Below are positions 1 through 5,073 of a stretch of DNA of 6,218 nucleotides, in pieces. The notes beneath the pieces are model-generated. The model did no database searches and was not told the DNA's origin. It worked only from the letters and a program-made list of their open reading frames with translations. This DNA is from Prevotella sp. CAG:732 (GTDB taxonomy: Bacteria; Bacteroidota; Bacteroidia; Bacteroidales; Bacteroidaceae), in the NCBI GenBank assembly GCA_000436035.1, contig FR893188.1, positions 1 through 6,218 on the forward strand, written 5' to 3'. A program made the position numbers and the translations under genes. Each line of letters starts with the position of its first letter. Position 1 is the first letter of the stretch.

Positions 1-1
1 G

Positions 2-264
2 CTAAGCAGCTATACGCTGTAAGCACGAGAGATCTTTGAAAATCTTGCTAATGTCATCTCTTGTTTCACTATCTTTAGTGATTGCCACTTATTGAACACT
101 TGGCAATTTCAGCTTCCTTTGCAGAAGCACACATAAAGTTATCATACAGACTATTTGTGATAGCCCAATTATGATAAACGTCAACATCCTTCTTTTGTCT
201 TTTTATCAACTCCGCTAATTTCTATTTTTGCGATGTCGCTTAATTTATATTTCTTCAATTCCAT
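2..264 (-). pseudogene. hsdS: Remnant of type I restriction specificity subunit HsdS
   Basis: HsdS is the subunit that gives type I restriction-modification enzymes their DNA target. Here only pieces of its N-terminal target-recognition domain remain, spread over three minus-strand frames. The ATG at 264-262 opens MELKKYKLSDIAKIEISG, a typical HsdS beginning, and stops at TGA 183-181 after 27 codons. A second frame reads VDVYHNWAITNSLYDNF and continues to a stop at 77-75. A third frame from about 88 reads VAITKDSETRDDISK and stops at 4-2. These phrases follow the order seen in HsdS proteins, where a segment resembling VRLCNF normally precedes VDVY; that segment seems deleted here. The gene lies downstream of the YhcG gene, as expected for an hsdM-yhcG-hsdS operon. 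The last residues before position 2 are not recognisable as HsdS. Recognition is from memory of the family; the frame breaks are seen directly. Confidence 0.75.
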
Positions 265-288
265 TTTTCTATTTATGTTACGTATCTG

Positions 289-317
289 AAATTTGGCAAG
301 TTGTACTTGCCAAATTT
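289..317. repeat. Perfect palindrome over the stop codon of the YhcG gene
   Basis: Two perfect 13-bp arms, AAATTTGGCAAGT (289-301) and ACTTGCCAAATTT (305-317), flank a 3-nt loop. The right arm reaches the first base of the stop triplet of the minus-strand YhcG gene (317-319). In minus-strand RNA it would form a strong hairpin right after translation ends and before the hsdS start at 264. It could act as a terminator, an attenuator or an mRNA 3' stabiliser, but there is no clean T-tract after it on the minus strand. Its outer arms (AAATTTGG/CCAAATTT) match those of the palindrome at 1045-1075 inside the gene. Confidence 0.7.
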
Positions 318-1450
318 TATTTCTTGCTCAGTTTGGCCTCTATCTCTTCTATCGTAGGCATTGTTCCTTCCAACTTTTCGGGATAGAATTTTTCCAAGTC
401 ATATTCTGAAATGGCGATAGGTTGGCTGCTTGATTCAAGAGCATATTGTGCCTGAATGCGGTCTTTCTCCTTGCAGATGAGCAAGCCGATGGTCGGATTA
501 TCTCGTCCATCCTTGCGAAGAATGTGATTGCAAGCCACAACATAGCCACCTAACTGACCTACATCGGCAAAGGTGAATGTGCCAATCTTGACTTCTATCA
601 CGATGTAGCAGGATAAGTTGAGATTGTAGAAAAGCAAGTCGATAAAATTTTCTTTTTTGCCAATCTTTAAACGATATTCTTTGCCTACATACGCAAAACC
701 AGTGCCGAGTTCGGTTAGAAACGTGGTGATATTGTTGAGTAATGCATCTTTTAGAATTCGTTCATTGTATGGCTTGGTAATTCCTGTGAATCCAAAACAG
801 TATGGGTCTTTTGTCAGTTCTTGTGCTAAATCACTATCCTCACTAGGCAAAGCTTGTTTGAAATTAGTCAAAGCCTTGCCTTGTCGCTCGTATAATCTGG
901 TACCGATGAAGTTGAGCAGCATATTGCGGCTCCATCCATTCTCCACTGTTTGATGGACGTAAAACAAGGCTTTTTCTGGATTAGATAAAAACTTGTCTAT
1001 GAGCAACATGTGATGTCCCCAAGGAATAGATATTATATCTTTCCAAATTTGGTCAGCAACTTGCTGACCAAATTTATTTTTAGAATTTTGCTCAACAAGT
1101 TGTTGAGTATTTTTTCCGTTTTGAAATTGGTCAGCAACTTGCTGACCAATTTCAAAATAAGGCTGATACATGCAGTAAAAATTCTTCATGTACTTTAAAT
1201 TACCTTCAGAAAAACAAGTTGCTTTCTGGTTAGCTTCTTTCAAGTCCTTGCTAAGATTTTTAAAGAACTTACTTCCCCAACGGCTCTCTGCTTTCATGGC
1301 AACAATGTCCCTGCCCAAACTCCAATAGAATTTGAGCATCTCGACATTTACCTTAATGGATGCCTTGACCTGGCTTCTACGATAGCGTTTGCTGAGGTCT
1401 TGTATCCAAAGAGAATAGTCTTGGTCTAATATATTTATTGACTTATCCAT
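317..1450 (-). CDS. DUF1016/YhcG family PD-(D/E)XK nuclease-fold protein
   Basis: Members of this family have an N-terminal DUF1016 domain (here about residues 10-190) and a C-terminal PD-(D/E)XK nuclease-like domain (about 210-370). Counting from a TTG at 1456, the nuclease signature is visible as D273 in FIDLLFY, E288-x-K290 in VIEVK and Q301-x3-Y305. The N-terminal domain ends with the conserved IPWGHHMLLI and NGWSRNMLLNF segments. In Bacteroidales such genes often lie inside type I restriction operons, as here between hsdM and hsdS remnants; the exact role is unsettled. I chose ATG 1450-1448 (377 residues) over the TTG because it sits 6 nt after the hsdM stop (1459-1457), with GGAAAAG upstream. 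Length fits the family. Unusual are three 13-residue repeats (about 104-136) built on GQQVADQ, encoded by palindromic DNA. No frameshift is seen, so it appears intact although its operon is broken. Confidence 0.9.
   Translation of the reverse strand: MDKSINILDQDYSLWIQDLSKRYRRSQVKASIKVNVEMLKFYWSLGRDIVAMKAESRWGSKFFKNLSKDLKEANQKATCFSEGNLKYMKNFYCMYQPYFEIGQQVADQFQNGKNTQQLVEQNSKNKFGQQVADQIWKDIISIPWGHHMLLIDKFLSNPEKALFYVHQTVENGWSRNMLLNFIGTRLYERQGKALTNFKQALPSEDSDLAQELTKDPYCFGFTGITKPYNERILKDALLNNITTFLTELGTGFAYVGKEYRLKIGKKENFIDLLFYNLNLSCYIVIEVKIGTFTFADVGQLGGYVVACNHILRKDGRDNPTIGLLICKEKDRIQAQYALESSSQPIAISEYDLEKFYPEKLEGTMPTIEEIEAKLSKK
1040..1157. repeat. Three palindromic units with 39-bp period inside the YhcG gene
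   Basis: Three palindromes have centres at 1060, 1099 and 1138, exactly 39 bp (13 codons) apart. The first (1045-1075) has perfect 15-bp arms and the third (1119-1157) perfect 19-bp arms, each around one central base. Both share the identical core GGTCAGCAACTTGCTGACC. The middle one (1091-1107) is a diverged version with 8-bp arms, CTCAACAA/TTGTTGAG. On the minus strand they encode GQQVADQ, TQQLVEQ and GQQVADQ at residues 104-110, 117-123 and 130-136. The period keeps the reading frame. Confidence 0.9.
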
Positions 1451-1456
1451 ACGCAA

Positions 1457-2314
1457 TTATTCTTTTCCTGCATTATTATTGAAGCTGAGGCTACCCAATT
1501 GCTTCATAATCTCATTCTCCAAATGATGACTTTCCTCAAATTGTTGTGCCAACGTATTCTTGTAATCGCTCATTCGCTTATTGAACTCCTCTTCAGTAAT
1601 ATCAACATAATCAATCTTGATGTCGAAATATTGACCGGCTGAGAGACTATAACCTTTTTCCTTGATTTCGTCGTATGTGACTGTAACGGAGAAGTCATCT
1701 ACAGCTTCCTTATTTTGGAATGTATTGACAATCTTATCTATCTCATCATCACGCAGACGAACTTTCTTCAAGCCGTTGCTGTCCTTGTATTCTTCACCTA
1801 GTTTGCTGGCATCAATCAGAACTACCTTGTCGTTCTTCTTAGAATCGTCAAAGAATAGTACGGATACGTTGGTACCTGTATTGGCGAACACATTGCTTGG
1901 CATGGAAACGCAACCATATACAATCTTTTTGTCAACAATGTGTTTCAATATTTTGTTCTCGATGCCACTCTTGGCAGTGATGAATCCTGTAGGGATGACG
2001 ATAGCTCCCTTACCTGAATTTTCCTTCAGCGAGTTGATAACATGCTGAATGAAGCAAGTATATATCGCCATGCTATCTTTTTTCTTGGCAGGTACCTTTG
2101 GCACACCAGCCCAGAAACGGGTTGGAAAGGCGGCTATCTTTTCTCTGGTATCACTAAAGTCCATCTTGAAAGGAGGGTTACTTACCACGAAGTCGAATTG
2201 ACGAAGGCTTTGACCATCGTCACTTTTGTGATAAGGAGCAACCAATGTGTCACCTTGGATGGCATGGTCAAGTGAAGAAACCAAACCATTGAGCAACAAG
2301 TTGAGTTTAAGCAT
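1457..2314 (-). pseudogene. hsdM: 5'-truncated type I restriction-modification DNA methyltransferase subunit HsdM
   Basis: HsdM transfers a methyl group from S-adenosylmethionine to adenine N6 in the type I restriction-modification complex. The surviving 285 residues begin with MLKLNLLLNGLV, which corresponds to the helix after the SAM-binding region. The catalytic motif IV appears as SNPPF (residues 45-49) and is followed by typical HsdM segments: AIVIPTGFI (about 104-112), SMPSNVFANTGTNVSVLFF (137-155) and GYSLSAGQYF (221-230). Full HsdM proteins are roughly 450-550 residues with an N-terminal helical domain and a glycine-rich SAM motif I; both are absent. Upstream, the same frame stays open to a TAA about 18 codons before the ATG (near 2366), so the break lies there. 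A Shine-Dalgarno-like AAGGA precedes another ATG at 2340-2338, but that start is in a different frame. The 3' end is intact and lies 6 nt before the YhcG start. It is unlikely to methylate DNA by itself. Confidence 0.9.
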
Positions 2315-2399
2315 CTCGTTGCTTCGTTGAATTTTCCCATGTCCTTCTAAATTAGTCGAAATTTATAATTTCGCTGACATTCACGTTTTGTAATTCATG

Positions 2400-2407
2400 C
2401 AAATATA
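2400..2407 (-). promoter_or_regulatory. Bacteroidota-type -7 box upstream of the truncated hsdM
   Basis: On the minus strand this reads TATATTTG, matching the Bacteroidota -7 consensus TAnnTTTG. The -33 TTTG element at the proper distance is poor (CTTTC nearby). Transcription would start near 2393, about 80 nt before the truncated hsdM ATG, and run into the YhcG gene. It may be what keeps YhcG expressed after loss of the original operon front; that is inference. Confidence 0.4.
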
Positions 2408-2556
2408 ATGATTTATTTTGAGAAAGAAGTCGTGTTTGATAATTCTTTAACATGATATAACTAATGAGGATGTTTGCAAGAGGGTATATACTGTCAAAAT
2501 ACGCCTGCCAACAAGCTATCATCATAGTTCCACCATTACTAGGCAGATTTTCCCTC

Positions 2557-2644
2557 CCAGTACATAGTATGGAATACTCCAGTACACACCTTGGAATACT
2601 CCAGTACTTAGTATGGAAAACTGGAGTACGCTGTAGGGAGTACT
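2557..2644. repeat. Four degenerate 22-bp tandem repeats
   Basis: Four adjoining 22-bp units start at 2557, 2579, 2601 and 2623. The first three open with CCAGTAC, carry TATGGAA or TTGGAA in the middle and end in ACT; the fourth (GGAGTAC...GGAGTACT) is the most diverged. The 2315-2666 gap otherwise holds only the promoter-like site at 2400-2407 and a hairpin at 2639-2657. Open frames crossing the repeats look like chance. The array sits 3' of the DUF6078-like gene. Similar GTACTCCA-rich arrays occur near accessory genes in Bacteroidales in my experience, but their function is not known to me. Confidence 0.75.
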
Positions 2645-2657
2645 TTTGAGAAGTACT
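2639..2657 (-). terminator. Hairpin just after the DUF6078-like gene
   Basis: AGTACTT (2639-2645) and AAGTACT (2651-2657) form a perfect 7-bp stem with a 5-nt loop, starting about 10 nt past the stop codon of the minus-strand gene ending at 2667. Its left arm overlaps the last 22-bp repeat. There is no T-run after the stem on the minus strand, so rho-independent termination is uncertain. Confidence 0.35.
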
Positions 2658-2666
2658 GAGAGGAAA

Positions 2667-3101
2667 TCAGTCATACCAATTGATGACATCTTCATAGCCA
2701 TCAAACTCCAGTTTTTCTTTCACGCCAACTTCTTGTAAGGATTTGATTATCAATGTCTGTTCGGTGGGAGATAGCACCCTTGCGCCCCTTCTTCGCTCAA
2801 AGTAAAGGGTGCGCCCAAACTCGCTCTTTAGCATCGAGGAGAACGCCGCATACTGGTCGGGATACATGTGTTTCTGAAAATTAGTGAATCCCCTAGCATA
2901 CCTCATGGGAGTACTGTTGCGATAGAATGGGCAGCGAGCGTTCTTCTTGCACATCTTAGGATTAATAATGTGCAGGAACGTTTGCTCTGAAAGCAATTTC
3001 TGATAGGCTATCTGATGCAAGCAGACATCAGCCTTCGGGCAATCGGCGTGAAGGCAAACCTCATAACGTGGGGGGACGGATGTGTAAAGTTTCTTAGGCA
3101 T
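2667..3101 (-). CDS. Small cysteine-rich protein, DUF6078-like
   Basis: This is a 144-residue protein of unknown function that resembles the Bacteroidales family DUF6078. Its N-terminal half carries five cysteines: C16, C21 and C27 (CLHADCPKADVC), then C51 and C57 (CKKNARC). H18 and H29 are nearby, so a zinc-binding fold is plausible. The middle (about 66-105) is basic, with GFTNFQKHMYPDQYAAF and the cluster FERRRGARVLSPTEQ, which could contact nucleic acid. No signal peptide or membrane segment is seen, so it should be cytoplasmic. The ATG at 3101 is the first in frame and has no Shine-Dalgarno sequence, as is common in this phylum. It is transcribed away from the HU-like gene, with about 250 bp between them. 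The family name is from memory and moderately sure; the coding call is firmer because of the Cys pattern and length. Confidence 0.65.
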   Translation of the reverse strand: MPKKLYTSVPPRYEVCLHADCPKADVCLHQIAYQKLLSEQTFLHIINPKMCKKNARCPFYRNSTPMRYARGFTNFQKHMYPDQYAAFSSMLKSEFGRTLYFERRRGARVLSPTEQTLIIKSLQEVGVKEKLEFDGYEDVINWYD

Positions 3102-3290
3102 GGCTTTTCTGTTTTTTATGTTTAGATGAGCATCTGTTGATATACTTTCATCGGCGAAGTTACTACATTAATTTGAAACTCGCAAGCTTTTCCGCAATTA
3201 TTTGCCAAACCGTAAAACCACCTGTGGATTTGTGCTACCAACTTCGGCACATGGCGACCATCTGGGCACCTCGGTATGAAAACTATATCA

Positions 3291-3298
3291 TAACTTTG
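3291..3298 (+). promoter_or_regulatory. Promoter -7 box for the HU-smalltalk-amidase cluster
   Basis: TAACTTTG matches the Bacteroidota -7 consensus TAnnTTTG. No TTTG is found about 20 nt upstream, so the -33 half is weak. Transcription would start near 3303-3305, leaving a leader of about 50 nt before the ATG at 3353. The leader begins with the hairpin at 3303-3321. The rest of the 3102-3352 gap shows nothing else convincing; a short minus-strand open frame there (3122-3307) is treated as chance. Confidence 0.5.
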
Positions 3299-3302
3299 CA
3301 TC

Positions 3303-3321
3303 GCCAATCAGAAAGGTTGGC
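3303..3321 (+). other. Possible 5' hairpin in the leader of the HU-like mRNA
   Basis: GCCAATC (3303-3309) and GGTTGGC (3315-3321) can pair as a 7-bp stem with one G-T wobble and an AGAAA loop. It would lie at or very near the predicted transcript 5' end, where hairpins can protect RNA from decay. Structure is inferred by eye only. Confidence 0.3.
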
Positions 3322-3352
3322 CTCGATTTGTTAACCTTAAATCTATACTACT

Positions 3353-3967
3353 ATGATGTTATTTAAATTGCAGAAAAACAACAACCCTGAGATGAAGGAA
3401 GCCTATGGCAACTACTATGCGTTGCCGGTCATCTTGCAAACCATGGGCATCGCAGAACTTGCCGTGATGATGGCTGAGCACAACACGGGTTTCTCGGCTG
3501 GTCAGGTGAAGGGTATGCTCACCGACATGGTGAAGTGCATCAAACAACTTGTCTTGGATGGAAAAGCAGTCAAGATAGACGATCTCGCCATCTTCACACT
3601 CGGCATCGTCAACAAGGCGGGTGCTGCTACCAAGGCTGAGTTCAGTGTGCAGAAGAATATCGAGAGCGTGAAGCTTCGTGCCAGAGCCACTGGTGAGTTG
3701 ACCCGTGCCAAGCTCAACCTTGATGCTTCGTTGAAGGACATCGAGAAGATGGTCAGCACCAACAGTGAGAAGGATGGCGATGGCGGCACTCCACTGAAAC
3801 CGGGTGCTGGCTCTACCGACCAAAAGGACAACACCCAGGAGGGTGGCGGATCCAGCTCAGGAACTGGCAGCAATCCAAGCGGCGGATCTGGCTCTGATAC
3901 AGGCAGTACCCCTAGCGGCGGTTCCACCTCTGACTCCGGCACCGACGTTCCAAAGGAGTTTGACTAA
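3353..3967 (+). CDS. HU/IHF-like DNA-binding protein with Gly/Ser-rich tail
   Basis: This is a histone-like HU family protein of the Bacteroidales type that precedes smalltalk and amidase genes. The HU-like part spans about residues 1-125: helices with TMGIAELAVMMAEHNTGFSAGQVKGML (30-56), then DGKAVKIDDLAIFTLGI (69-85), the usual spot where HU has its 'G..v.l.glG.F' strand, then a basic arm region with KLRARATGELTRAKLNLD (107-124). Such proteins bind and bend DNA. Residues 138-204 form a low-complexity Gly/Ser/Thr/Asp tail, including two 12-residue tandem units, GSNPSGGSGSDT (172-183) and GSTPSGGSTSDS (184-195). Relatives I recall have shorter tails. ATG at 3353 is followed at once by ATG at 3356; either may be used, and no Shine-Dalgarno sequence separates them. 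It is first in a cluster with smalltalk 59 bp downstream. Family assignment is confident; the DNA target is unknown. Confidence 0.87.
   Translation: MMLFKLQKNNNPEMKEAYGNYYALPVILQTMGIAELAVMMAEHNTGFSAGQVKGMLTDMVKCIKQLVLDGKAVKIDDLAIFTLGIVNKAGAATKAEFSVQKNIESVKLRARATGELTRAKLNLDASLKDIEKMVSTNSEKDGDGGTPLKPGAGSTDQKDNTQEGGGSSSGTGSNPSGGSGSDTGSTPSGGSTSDSGTDVPKEFD
3866..3937 (+). repeat. Two 36-bp tandem repeats in the tail of the HU-like gene
   Basis: Units 3866-3901 and 3902-3937 each encode 12 residues of the form GSxPSGGSxSDx. They share the core PSGGS and keep the frame. Several codons differ between the copies (for example AGC/AGT, CCA/CCT, GGA/GGT), so the duplication is not very recent. Confidence 0.75.
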
Positions 3968-3968
3968 G

Positions 3969-4024
3969 GGCAATGAAGGGACAACGGCTTATGAATATCA
4001 TTTTTCATCCTTAAAATCATTGCC
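3969..4024 (+). other. Nested inverted repeats just before the smalltalk start
   Basis: GGCAATGA (3969-3976) and TCATTGCC (4017-4024) are perfect 8-bp arms. Inside them ATGAA (3991-3995) and TTCAT (4004-4008) can also pair. The outer arm ends 2 nt before the smalltalk ATG (4027), and the left arm begins just after the HU-like stop. A structured spacer here could couple or restrain translation of smalltalk; this is inference from complementarity. Confidence 0.4.
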
Positions 4025-4026
4025 TT

Positions 4027-4161
4027 ATGAAACTGTTTAAAGTTAATCAAGATGCAGCCACTTCCCCTTCCAAGATTACTTGGGTGAGCATCCTCAATGC
4101 CATCGTGCAAGCCATCATTGCCGCACTCACCGCTCTGGGAGTCAGCTCTTGTTGTAATTAA
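4027..4161 (+). CDS. Smalltalk family one-helix peptide
   Basis: This 44-residue gene encodes a member of the 'smalltalk' family, tiny Bacteroidales proteins usually found between an HU-like gene and an amidase gene. Residues 1-18 are polar with K2, K5 and K17. Residues 19-39 (WVSILNAIVQ then AIIAALTALGV) form a single hydrophobic helix. The end is SSCCN, a Cys-containing terminus typical of the family. VSSC (39-42) fits the lipobox pattern [LVI][AST][GAS]C, so the peptide could be a signal peptide cut by signal peptidase II to leave only CCN as a lipopeptide, or it could stay as a membrane helix like a small holin. No function is established. The ATG has no Shine-Dalgarno sequence. The gene lies 59 bp after the HU-like gene and 20 bp before the amidase, so it is probably co-transcribed with both. 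Family recognition is strong from order, size and ending. Confidence 0.87.
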   Translation: MKLFKVNQDAATSPSKITWVSILNAIVQAIIAALTALGVSSCCN

Positions 4162-4181
4162 GAATTAAAAATTTCTATCTG

Positions 4182-4709
4182 ATGATTACTGGTCATTTTC
4201 CTTTATCGATAGGCGAGGAGGTAGCACGCAGCGAGCGTGCCCTCCTTGCTCGCATGGAAGACGGCGAGTGGATGCAGTCGCCATTCTCCGTTCGCTTCCT
4301 CGTGCTCCATTGTTCTGCCACGAGGTGTAATCGAAGTTATACCGTGGAGCAGATGATGCGCGACCACAAGGATCGTGGCTTCCGTACCATTGGCTATCAC
4401 TTCTATATCCGCCGTGACGGAACGATGACGCAACATCGTCGTCTCCTGGAGGTGGGGGCGCATGCCCGACCTTACAATCGTTGCTCCATCGGCATCTGTT
4501 ACGAGGGCGGTCTTGATGAGAATGGCAAATCTGCCAACACGCTCACCGCTGCGCAATACGAACGATTGGAGGCTCTCTTCGTGGAGTTGCACCAACTTTT
4601 TCCTGAAGCAGAGATCGTGGGACATCGTGACTTGCCTGGCACTACGCCAAAGGATTGCCCTTGCCTGGATGCGGCAAAGTTGTTTGGTCATTGCCTATCC
4701 AAGGGGTAG
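4182..4709 (+). CDS. N-acetylmuramoyl-L-alanine amidase, T7 lysozyme type
   Basis: The enzyme cuts the amide bond between N-acetylmuramic acid and L-alanine in peptidoglycan and belongs to the zinc-dependent Amidase_2 family that includes T7 lysozyme. The expected zinc ligands are visible: H43 in VLHCSAT, H148 in VGHRDLPG and C159 in PKDCPC. Y72 in GYHFYI and K157 match the catalytic Tyr and Lys of T7 lysozyme. SIGICYEGG (102-110) is the usual core strand. The single domain fills about residues 38-170 of 175. No signal peptide or wall-binding domain is seen, so export would need a partner such as a holin-like protein or cell lysis. Homologues I recall start close to the first strand, so the 35 extra residues at the N-terminus are unusual; ATG 4254 or 4272 are possible alternative starts. 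It follows smalltalk by 20 bp and faces the DUF4248 gene 27 bp away. Confidence 0.93.
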   Translation: MITGHFPLSIGEEVARSERALLARMEDGEWMQSPFSVRFLVLHCSATRCNRSYTVEQMMRDHKDRGFRTIGYHFYIRRDGTMTQHRRLLEVGAHARPYNRCSIGICYEGGLDENGKSANTLTAAQYERLEALFVELHQLFPEAEIVGHRDLPGTTPKDCPCLDAAKLFGHCLSKG

Positions 4710-4736
4710 GGGGATATGGTTATCGGATGGGCGGTG

Positions 4737-4946
4737 TTACGGCTCATCGAAATATTCTACGATGAGGCTCACCTGCTTGCGACTGTAGAAGTCGGCGTTC
4801 TTGCTGACGTGGCAGAGCGAGAGAGCCTCATCCAGTGCAGGGTTCTGCTTGATCCATCGGCGCAGTTTTCTCATGGCGAGATCTGCGTCCAGCATGGGGA
4901 AGTAGAGCCTTGCCAATTCCGATTTTGTGTAAGTTCTCATTTCCAT
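4737..4946 (-). CDS. DUF4248 domain small protein
   Basis: This 69-residue protein matches DUF4248, a Bacteroidales family of unknown function found next to HU-smalltalk-amidase clusters. Visible family features are the opening YTKSELARLYFP (6-17), then MRKLRRWIKQNPALDEAL (25-42) and the closing FYSRKQVSLIVEYFDEP (53-69). The layout of a 'KSELA' helix, a basic 'LRRW' helix and an aromatic-plus-basic 'YSRKQ' helix suggests a helix-turn-helix-like DNA-binding fold, possibly a regulator of the neighbouring cluster; that is inference. The first ATG (4946-4944) is used, with M3 at 4940 as an alternative. There is no Shine-Dalgarno sequence. It is convergent with the amidase gene, and no clear terminator is seen in the 27-bp space between them. 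A -7-like box at 5079-5086 would give it a leader of about 125 nt. No membrane segment or signal peptide. Confidence 0.87.
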   Translation of the reverse strand: MEMRTYTKSELARLYFPMLDADLAMRKLRRWIKQNPALDEALSLCHVSKNADFYSRKQVSLIVEYFDEP

Positions 4947-5073
4947 CGTTTTACGTTTTTAGTTGTTGAGGCTTCCCCTCTCACTAGATCGTGGGAAGTA
5001 GATAATTTGATGCGAAGATAGCGCAAACATGGGACATGAAAGTTCGTTTCCAAAAGGCCGAGTGCAGCCTATC

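Noticed and set aside
349..549. 66-residue open frame on the minus strand inside the YhcG gene
   Set aside because: It overlaps the PD-(D/E)XK coding region in another frame and shows no family features.
1040..1157. CRISPR array interpretation of the palindromic repeats
   Set aside because: The repeats are in frame within a conserved gene, only three in number, with short related spacers and no cas genes.
1662..2275. Plus-strand open frames of 128 and 77 codons opposite hsdM
   Set aside because: They are antisense to a clearly recognisable HsdM sequence and read as low-quality, Ser/Thr/Leu-rich translations.
2522..2704. 60-codon minus-strand open frame across the 22-bp repeats
   Set aside because: It overlaps the end of the DUF6078-like gene out of frame and is largely made of translated repeats.
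3122..3307. 61-codon minus-strand open frame between the DUF6078-like and HU-like genes, with a phrase (SYDIVFIP...DGR) resembling the MBL fragment at 5074-5280
   Set aside because: The likeness is limited to about a dozen residues and the rest does not align; it also overlaps the likely HU promoter. I treat it as chance.
3359..3942. Long minus-strand open frames (146-154 codons) opposite the HU-like gene
   Set aside because: They arise from the codon usage and GC-rich tail of the HU-like gene; no family features are seen.
4203..4691. 162-codon minus-strand open frame opposite the amidase
   Set aside because: The amidase strand carries all zinc ligands and catalytic residues; the opposite frame is a shadow.
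4694..4710. Imperfect hairpin CCTATCC/GGGTAGG at the amidase end as a terminator
   Set aside because: It includes a wobble pair, overlaps the coding end and is not followed by a T-run.
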